Shown: one piece after another, positions 22,569 through 27,936 of the stretch
Layout of the letters: every line of letters starts with the position of its first letter
How positions within the stretch are numbered: position 1 is the stretch's first letter
The notes under the pieces: model-generated
Told to the model about the DNA's origin: nothing
The model's input: only the letters and a program-made list of their open reading frames with translations
Database searches by the model: none
NCBI GenBank assembly: GCA_964383325.1
Contig: CAYLGY010000033.1
Location: 1-27,936, forward strand
Reading direction: 5' to 3'
DNA: 27,936 nt
Origin: CAYLGY01 sp964383325
GTDB lineage: Bacteria > Pseudomonadota > Alphaproteobacteria > Rhizobiales > Rhizobiaceae
Translations under genes and position numbers: made by a program

Positions 22569-23306
22569 ATGTTTGATCTGACAGGCAGGCGGGCGCTGGT
22601 GACCGGCGCGAGCGGCGGCATTGGCGAGGCGATTGCACGGGCCCTGCATGCGCGCGGCGCCCTTGTCGGCCTGCACGGCACGCGCCGGGAGAAGCTGGAA
22701 GCGCTGGCCGGCGAACTGGGAACCAACGCCTTCGCCCTGCCCGCCGATCTCGGCAACCGCGAGGCCGTGAAGGCGCTGGCAGAATCGGCAACAACGACGC
22801 TCGGCGGCGTCGACATCCTCGTCAACAATGCCGGCGTGACGCGCGACGGCCTGTTCGTCCGCATGTCGGACGAGGACTGGGACCAGGTGCTGGAAGTGAA
22901 CCTCACCTCCGCGGTCCTGCTCGCCCGTGCGCTGACCCATCCGATGATGCGCCAGCGCCATGGGCGGATCCTCAACATCACTTCGGTCGTCGCGGTGACG
23001 GGCAATCCCGGCCAGGCCAATTATTGCGCCGCCAAGGCCGGCATGATCGGCTTCACCAAATCGCTGGCACAGGAGGTCGCGACGCGGGGGATCACCGTCA
23101 ATTGCATCGCGCCCGGCTTCATCGCCACGCCGATGACCGACCGGCTGAACGAGAAGCAGCGCGAGGCGATCATGGCAGCCATTCCTGCCCGGCGCATGGG
23201 CGAACCGGCCGACATTGCCGCCACGGCCGTCTATCTGGCGTCGGACGAGGCGACCTATGTCACCGGCCAGACGATCCACGTCAATGGCGGCATGGCGATG
23301 GTGTGA
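22569..23306 (+). CDS. fabG: 3-oxoacyl-ACP reductase
   Basis: A 245-residue short-chain dehydrogenase that performs the NADPH-dependent first reduction in each fatty-acid cycle. The nucleotide-binding motif is TGASGGIGEA (12-21), followed by NNAGVTRDG, Asn111, catalytic Ser139, Tyr152 and Lys156 (in NYCAAKAGMIGFTKSLAQE), and APGFIATPMTD. VTGQTIHVNGGMAMV at the C-terminus is the FabG hallmark. The start is ATG 22569 with AAAGG upstream. It is followed by a 248-base spacer with its own promoter for acpP. Confidence 0.97.
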   Translation: MFDLTGRRALVTGASGGIGEAIARALHARGALVGLHGTRREKLEALAGELGTNAFALPADLGNREAVKALAESATTTLGGVDILVNNAGVTRDGLFVRMSDEDWDQVLEVNLTSAVLLARALTHPMMRQRHGRILNITSVVAVTGNPGQANYCAAKAGMIGFTKSLAQEVATRGITVNCIAPGFIATPMTDRLNEKQREAIMAAIPARRMGEPADIAATAVYLASDEATYVTGQTIHVNGGMAMV

Positions 23307-23490
23307 CCGGCGGGCCGGCGCGGCAGGTCGGAGCGATACGCAATCTTTTCGACTTGGCGCGGAGACGGGCCCATGATAAGCGGCTCGCCGGACAAGGGGT
23401 CCGACCCGGGAACGCACTTCGCATGTCGCCATTATCCACATGGCGATCCGGGGGCGAGGCTCCCGCAAGGGCGCTACAACACCTTTTGCC

Positions 23491-23519
23491 TTGATTAGCG
23501 GCAATGCTGCGGCTAACGA
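23491..23519 (+). promoter_or_regulatory. Probable sigma-70-type promoter for acpP
   Basis: TTGATT (23491-23496) and TAACGA (23514-23519) are separated by 17 bases. The -35 and spacing match the promoter proposed for the cold-shock gene. A start near 23526 would give a leader of about 30 bases to the acpP ATG, fitting the strong independent expression expected of acyl carrier protein. This is a consensus match only. Confidence 0.5.
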
Positions 23520-23554
23520 AGGCGGGACAAATTCAAGAAGTCGAGGAACATCAG

Positions 23555-23791
23555 ATGAGCGATACCGCAGAACGGGTGAAGAAGATCGTCATTGAGCACC
23601 TGGGGGTGGATGCCGAGAAGGTCAACGAGCAGGCAAGTTTCATTGACGATCTCGGTGCGGACAGCCTCGACACTGTCGAGCTCGTGATGGCGTTCGAGGA
23701 AGAGTTCGGGGTCGAGATCCCCGATGACGCCGCCGAGACGATCCTGACCGTGGGCGACGCGATCAAGTATATCGACAAGGCTGCTGCCTGA
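23555..23791 (+). CDS. acpP: Acyl carrier protein
   Basis: A 78-residue acidic four-helix protein carrying growing acyl chains on 4'-phosphopantetheine. The attachment site is Ser37 in the motif GADSLDTVELVMAFEEEFG, and the helix starting IPDDAAETILTVGDAIKYI closes the fold. The start is ATG 23555 with CGAGGAA about eight bases upstream; the open frame extends 17 codons upstream but is not conserved. fabF follows after 58 bases. This is the housekeeping ACP, judged by its place between fabG and fabF. Confidence 0.98.
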   Translation: MSDTAERVKKIVIEHLGVDAEKVNEQASFIDDLGADSLDTVELVMAFEEEFGVEIPDDAAETILTVGDAIKYIDKAAA

Positions 23792-23849
23792 TTCTCCCGT
23801 TCGGGCGGAGAAGGACGGACTATTGCGGGCAACCGGCAGAGGTAGCGGC

Positions 23850-25109
23850 ATGAGGCGTGTCGTCATTACGGGTATGGGGCTGGTCTCTCCCCTGGGGGTC
23901 GGGGTCGAGCATGGCTGGCGGCAATTGCTTGCCGGCCGCAGCGCCGCGCGCCGGATCGACATGTTCGAGGTGGACGATCTTGCCTGCAGGATCGCTGCCA
24001 TCATGCCGCGCGGATCGGGCGAAGGCGAGTTCGATCCGGACCAGGTGCTGGAACCGAAGGACCAGCGCAAGGTGGGCGACTATATCCTGTATGGAATCGC
24101 CGCCGCCGATCTCGCGCTTGCCGATTCCGGCTGGAAGCCGACAACGCCGGAGGAGCAGAACGCCACCGGCGTGCTGATCGGCTCGGGCATCGGCGGAATT
24201 GACGGAATCGCCGAAAATGCCGTGATCCTCAAGGAGCGCGGGCCGCGGCGAATCTCACCCTTCTTCATTCCGGGCAACATCATCAACCTCGTTTCGGGCC
24301 AGGTCTCGATCCGTCACGGGCTGAAGGGTCCGAATCACGCGGTGGTGACGGCGTGCTCGACCGGCGCCCACGCCATTGGCGATGCCTCGCGGCTGATCAT
24401 GTTCGGCGATGCCGACGTCATGCTGGCCGGGGGCGCCGAGGCGCCGATCAACCGCCTTTCCATGGCGGGCTTTGCTGCCTGCCGCGCGCTGGCGACGCGC
24501 TACAATGACGAGCCGGAACGGGCTTCGCGGCCCTATGATGTCGACCGGGACGGGTTCGTGATGGGCGAAGGCGCGGGCGTCCTCGTGCTCGAGGAACTCG
24601 AACATGCGAAGGCCCGCGGGGCGCGGATCTATGCCGAGGTCGCAGGCTACGGACTTTCGGGCGACGCCTATCACATCACCGCCCCTTCGGAGGATGGCGA
24701 CGGCGCCTATCGCTGCATGATGGCAGCACTGCGCAATGCAGGCATCTCACCGTCCGAAATCGACTACATCAATGCGCATGGCACTTCGACCATGGCCGAC
24801 ACGATCGAGCTTGCCGCTGTCGAGCGCGTGGTCGGCGATTCGGCCTCGCGCGTATCGATGTCGTCGACGAAATCCTCGATCGGTCACCTGCTTGGCGCTG
24901 CCGGCGCCGCCGAAGCCATCTTCTCGGTGCTCGCGATTCGCGACAATATCGCGCCTCCGACGATCAATCTCGACCGGCCGGAGGTGGAGACGCAGATCGA
25001 TCTCGTGCCGCACCGGCCGCGCGAACGGCAGATCGACGTTGCGCTTTCCAACTCGTTCGGATTTGGCGGAACCAATGCGTCGCTCGTCCTGCGGCGCTAC
25101 CAGGATTGA
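23850..25109 (+). CDS. fabF: Beta-ketoacyl-ACP synthase II
   Basis: A 419-residue thiolase-fold condensing enzyme that elongates acyl-ACP with malonyl-ACP. The opening is RRVVITGMGLVSPLG. Catalytic Cys169 is in VTACSTGAHAIGDA, His310 in INAHGTSTMADTIE and His346 in SSIGHLLGAAGAAE. GFGGTNASLVLRR ends the protein. The start is ATG 23850 with AGAGGT upstream. It follows acpP and precedes mltG by 63 bases, an order common in alphaproteobacteria. Confidence 0.97.
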   Translation: MRRVVITGMGLVSPLGVGVEHGWRQLLAGRSAARRIDMFEVDDLACRIAAIMPRGSGEGEFDPDQVLEPKDQRKVGDYILYGIAAADLALADSGWKPTTPEEQNATGVLIGSGIGGIDGIAENAVILKERGPRRISPFFIPGNIINLVSGQVSIRHGLKGPNHAVVTACSTGAHAIGDASRLIMFGDADVMLAGGAEAPINRLSMAGFAACRALATRYNDEPERASRPYDVDRDGFVMGEGAGVLVLEELEHAKARGARIYAEVAGYGLSGDAYHITAPSEDGDGAYRCMMAALRNAGISPSEIDYINAHGTSTMADTIELAAVERVVGDSASRVSMSSTKSSIGHLLGAAGAAEAIFSVLAIRDNIAPPTINLDRPEVETQIDLVPHRPRERQIDVALSNSFGFGGTNASLVLRRYQD

Positions 25110-25172
25110 GCCGTTTCGCCTTTTCGCCACATTCGTCACGGACAGAGTACCAGCGGGCACAACAGGGAGAGG

Positions 25173-26363
25173 GTGCGCTTGGACGGCATGGATGATCGCT
25201 ACGGCAACACTTTCCAGGCTGGGCAGAATGAACCTCGCTCGCGCAGGGTCGTGGCCCGATCGGCAAGCGAAGCCCTGCGTCCGGAACCGGGTCCTCCGCC
25301 CCCGCGCCGCTCGCGCCAGTCACGCAATCGATTCGTCATCCTGCTCAATTTCCTGATGTCGCTGCTGGTCGTCGGCATGATCGGCGTCGGCGGCGGGCTC
25401 TATCTCGGCAAGCGCGAATTCGAGCGGCCGGGCCCGTCGACCCGAACGGAGACCGTGATGGTGCGTCCCTCGACAAGCCTGCGGGAAATCGCCGATCTCC
25501 TGGAGCGGCGTGGCCTGATCACCAATTCGCGCATCTTCCAGATCGGCGTGCGCGCCCATGGCAATGCCGGGACGCTGAAGGCGGGGGAATATGAGGTTCG
25601 CGCCGGCGCGTCCATGCATTCGATCATGGAATTGATGAAGAGTGGCCGTTCCGTGCTCTATTCGCTCACGGTGCCGGAAGGCGTGACCGTGCATGAAGTC
25701 ATGCGACGCGTGGCGGAAAACAAGGAACTCGTCGGCGAGATGCCCGAGGAATATCCGCCGGAAGGCTGGATCATTGCGGACACGCAACGATTCTCGCGTG
25801 GCACGACGCGCCGGGAGCTGATCGAGAAGATGGTGGCGGACCAGAAACGGTTGGTCGAATCCATCTGGGCGCGGCGCCGACCCGACCTGCCGATCAAGGA
25901 CATCAATGAGTTTGTCACGCTGGCCTCGATCGTCGAAAAGGAAACCGGTCGCGCCGACGAGCGCACGCGGGTCGCGGCGGTCTTCATCAACCGGCTGCGC
26001 AAGGGCATGCGCCTGCAATCGGATCCAACGGTGATCTATGCGGCTTATGGCGGGGCCGGAAAGCCGGCCGACAAGCCGATCTACCGCTCCGATCTCGACC
26101 GCGACAGCCCCTATAATACCTATCTCAATGCCGGCCTGCCGCCGACCCCGATCGCCAATCCGGGCCGGGCCGCGCTGGAGGCGGTCGCCAATCCCTCGCA
26201 GACGGACGAATATTACTTCGTGGCCGACGGCACGGGTGGGCACGCCTTTGCCCGCACGCTGGAAGAGCATCGCCGCAATGTCGCCCGCTGGCGCCAGATC
26301 GAGGCCGAACGGCGCCGCGCCGCAGGTCAGGCAGCGCCGGACGCAGATGGAGAAGCCCGGTAA
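25173..26363 (+). CDS. mltG: Endolytic murein transglycosylase MltG (YceG-like)
   Basis: A membrane-anchored lytic transglycosylase thought to cut nascent glycan strands and set their length. A basic, Pro-rich cytoplasmic N-terminus precedes a membrane helix at about 54-78. A LysM-like region follows (TSLREIADLLERRGLI), then the catalytic YceG domain with the key glutamate in TLASIVEKETG (249-259), VFINRLRKGMRLQSDPTVIY, and YNTYLNAGLPPTPIANPGRAAL. The usual PDTY-type segment reads ADTQRFSRG here, a small deviation. The start is uncertain: GTG 25173 (396 residues), TTG 25179 (best spacing to GGGAGAGG) or ATG 25188. It lies between fabF and yicC, a conserved placement. Confidence 0.93.
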   Translation: MRLDGMDDRYGNTFQAGQNEPRSRRVVARSASEALRPEPGPPPPRRSRQSRNRFVILLNFLMSLLVVGMIGVGGGLYLGKREFERPGPSTRTETVMVRPSTSLREIADLLERRGLITNSRIFQIGVRAHGNAGTLKAGEYEVRAGASMHSIMELMKSGRSVLYSLTVPEGVTVHEVMRRVAENKELVGEMPEEYPPEGWIIADTQRFSRGTTRRELIEKMVADQKRLVESIWARRRPDLPIKDINEFVTLASIVEKETGRADERTRVAAVFINRLRKGMRLQSDPTVIYAAYGGAGKPADKPIYRSDLDRDSPYNTYLNAGLPPTPIANPGRAALEAVANPSQTDEYYFVADGTGGHAFARTLEEHRRNVARWRQIEAERRRAAGQAAPDADGEAR

Positions 26364-26388
26364 GGGGTGCAGGAAGGATTACAGGCCC

Positions 26389-27273
26389 GTGCAGAGCATG
26401 ACCGGATTTGCCAGGGCCGAGGCCAATGATGCCGGCTGCGCCATCCTCTGGGAGCTGAAATCGGTGAATGGCAGGTCGCTGGACCTGCGACTGCGCTTGC
26501 CCCCTGGAATGGAGCGGATCGAACCGCAGGCGCGCCTCGCCTTCCAGAAGCGCTTTTCTCGCGGCAATCTTTCAGCGACGCTGACAGTGTCGCGCAGCGG
26601 AAATGCGGCGCCACCGCAGGTAAACGAGACCCTTTTGCGCCAGCTGACGGAAATTGCCCTGCGGCTGCACCGGGAGACCGGTTGCGCCCCGCCGAGCGCC
26701 GACGGCCTGCTCGCCCTGCGCGGCGTCCTCGAAATCCCCGCCGCCGGCGAGGATCTGGAGCTGGCGCAGGATCTCGAACAGGCAGTGCTGGCTTGCCTCG
26801 ACACCGCCATCGAGCAGCTCATGGCGGCAAGACAATCGGAAGGGCGGGCGCTGGCCACAATATTGCTCCAGCATGTCGCGCGGATCGAGGATCTGACCCT
26901 GGCGATGGAAGCCGATCCGTCCCGAACCGCAGAGCGGATTTCCATGCGCCTGCGCCAGCAATTGCAGCCCCTGATGGACGCCGTGAGCGGCCAGATCGAC
27001 GAGCAGCGCCTGCTGCAGGAAGCGGCGATGCTTGCAACCCGTGCCGACATCCGCGAGGAAATCGACCGGCTGAAGGCGCATGTGGCGGCAGCCCGCACCC
27101 TGCTTGCCCAGAAAGATCCGGTGGGGCGCAAGCTCGATTTCCTGGCACAGGAACTCAATCGCGAGGCAAATACGATCTGCTCCAAGTCCAATTCGGCGAC
27201 GATCAGCGCGGCCGGCCTTGAAATCAAGGCGGCGGTCGATCAGTTTCGCGAACAGGTACAAAATCTGGAATGA
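26389..27273 (+). CDS. yicC: YicC family protein (putative endoribonuclease)
   Basis: A 294-residue protein with the YicC N-terminal domain (QSMTGFARAEA; WELKSVNGRSLDLRLRLP; RGNLSATLTV) and the C-terminal DUF1732 segment (REEIDRLKAHVAAARTLL; PVGRKLDFLAQELNREANTICSKS). The E. coli homologue has been linked to RNA turnover; the role here is inferred from family. GTG 26389 reproduces the family opening (MxSMTGFAR), with AGGAAGG 12 bases upstream; ATG 26398 is an alternative three codons later. It is 25 bases after mltG, and its stop overlaps the gmk start (ATGA), so the three are probably co-expressed. Confidence 0.93.
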   Translation: MQSMTGFARAEANDAGCAILWELKSVNGRSLDLRLRLPPGMERIEPQARLAFQKRFSRGNLSATLTVSRSGNAAPPQVNETLLRQLTEIALRLHRETGCAPPSADGLLALRGVLEIPAAGEDLELAQDLEQAVLACLDTAIEQLMAARQSEGRALATILLQHVARIEDLTLAMEADPSRTAERISMRLRQQLQPLMDAVSGQIDEQRLLQEAAMLATRADIREEIDRLKAHVAAARTLLAQKDPVGRKLDFLAQELNREANTICSKSNSATISAAGLEIKAAVDQFREQVQNLE

Positions 27274-27935
27274 CCGCCATGAGTCGCACTCCCGAAGCCG
27301 CGCGCATTGCCCGCCGCGGCCTGATGCTGATCCTGTCCTCGCCGTCGGGTGCCGGAAAATCGACGATCGCGCGGTTGCTTCTCGAACAGGAGACCGGGCT
27401 CGAACTGTCGGTCAGCGTCACGACCCGGAGCCGCCGCGCCAGCGAGATTGATGGCGTTCATTACCACTTCCTGTCGAAGGGTGAATTCGACCGGCTGCGG
27501 AGCACCGATTCGCTGCTGGAATGGGCGGAGGTCCACGGGAACTATTACGGCACGCCCCGCGATCCGGTAGAGGCGGCGATGGCCGAGGGCCGGGACATGC
27601 TGTTCGACATCGACTGGCAGGGCGCTGACCAGCTCAAGGAAAAGATGCGCGTGGATGTGGTCTCGATCTTCATCCTGCCGCCTTCCATGCAGGAATTGCG
27701 TGCCCGGCTGATCCGCCGCGCCGAGGATTCCGGCCAGACCATCGAAACCCGGCTGCAGAATGCGCGGACGGAAATCGGCCAGTGGCAGAAATATGATTAC
27801 GTCGTCATCAATGACGACCTCGACCGCGCCTTTGCCTCGGTGCGGGCCATCGTCCATGCGGAAAGGCTGCGCCGCGACCGGCGCCCCGGCCTGTTCGATT
27901 TCGTCAACGCCATGCTCGCGGAAGAGCTGCCCTAG
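27270..27935 (+). CDS. gmk: Guanylate kinase
   Basis: A 221-residue enzyme that converts GMP to GDP with ATP. The P-loop is SSPSGAGKST (23-32). The GMP-binding region includes VSVTTRSRRASEIDGVHYHF and LLEWAEVHGNYYGTP. LFDIDWQGADQL and the lid-side RLIRRAEDSGQTIETRL are also typical. The start is ATG 27270, overlapping the yicC stop by four bases; a second ATG at 27279 would shorten the protein by three residues. The stop codon is the last feature of the window, so the gene is complete. Confidence 0.97.
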   Translation: MTAMSRTPEAARIARRGLMLILSSPSGAGKSTIARLLLEQETGLELSVSVTTRSRRASEIDGVHYHFLSKGEFDRLRSTDSLLEWAEVHGNYYGTPRDPVEAAMAEGRDMLFDIDWQGADQLKEKMRVDVVSIFILPPSMQELRARLIRRAEDSGQTIETRLQNARTEIGQWQKYDYVVINDDLDRAFASVRAIVHAERLRRDRRPGLFDFVNAMLAEELP

Positions 27936-27936
27936 A

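Noticed and set aside
21345..23504. A 719-codon minus-strand open frame opposite fabD and fabG.
   Set aside because: It is antisense to two intact, motif-complete genes; its translation is low in family-like features, and long antisense frames are expected at this GC content.

Overview
This is a GC-rich stretch of a chromosome that looks alphaproteobacterial, probably Hyphomicrobiales-like. The evidence is the gene orders ptsN-hpf-(gap)-lptB-lptA-lptC, def-fmt-truA with dapE converging on truA, rpsF-rpsR-rplI, and fabD-fabG-acpP-fabF-mltG-yicC-gmk, together with an OlsB-type ornithine-lipid acyltransferase and short intergenic palindromes resembling those of rhizobial genomes. The genus cannot be named from the sequence alone. 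Coding density is high and almost every gene is core housekeeping. I see no CRISPR array, prophage, intact insertion sequence, rRNA or tRNA.

Layout. 1-176: intergenic repeats. 177-4918 (minus strand): a conserved-looking gene of unknown function, ptsN, hpf, a 379-bp gap, then lptB, lptA and lptC (LPS export). The gap lies where many alphaproteobacteria carry rpoN. It holds no sigma-54 gene; instead it has a 20-bp perfect inverted repeat and a third copy of its GGTCCTGACC core. 5119-8548 (plus): an S49 peptidase, ihfB, a LapA-like membrane protein and two unrelated SAM-dependent methyltransferases. 8822-10253 (plus): lspA and olsB. rmuC (minus) converges on olsB with overlapping 3' ends. 11584-13910 (plus): def, fmt and truA, for N-terminal formyl handling and tRNA pseudouridylation. 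dapE (minus) overlaps the truA 3' end and is divergent from argB. 16184-18924: two DMT-family transporters converge, followed by a divergent HAD pyrimidine 5'-nucleotidase. 18925-19249: a second repeat-bearing gap. 19250-21322 (minus): rplI, rpsR and rpsF, then a cold-shock gene with its own terminator and probable long leader. 21591-27935 (plus): the fatty-acid synthesis cluster fabD-fabG-acpP-fabF, continuing into mltG, yicC and gmk; the window ends one base after the gmk stop.

The genes fall into envelope biogenesis (lptBAC, lspA, olsB, fab genes, mltG, S49 peptidase), translation (hpf, def, fmt, truA, ribosomal proteins, RNA methyltransferases), amino-acid synthesis (dapE, argB) and nucleotide metabolism (gmk, HAD nucleotidase). 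I did not find a convincing undescribed multi-gene system. The most interesting signals are the repeat-filled gap at the usual rpoN position, a dispersed palindrome family, a perfect palindrome containing the probable dapE ribosome-binding site, and an RlmI-like methyltransferase that lacks the PUA domain and the expected cysteine motif.
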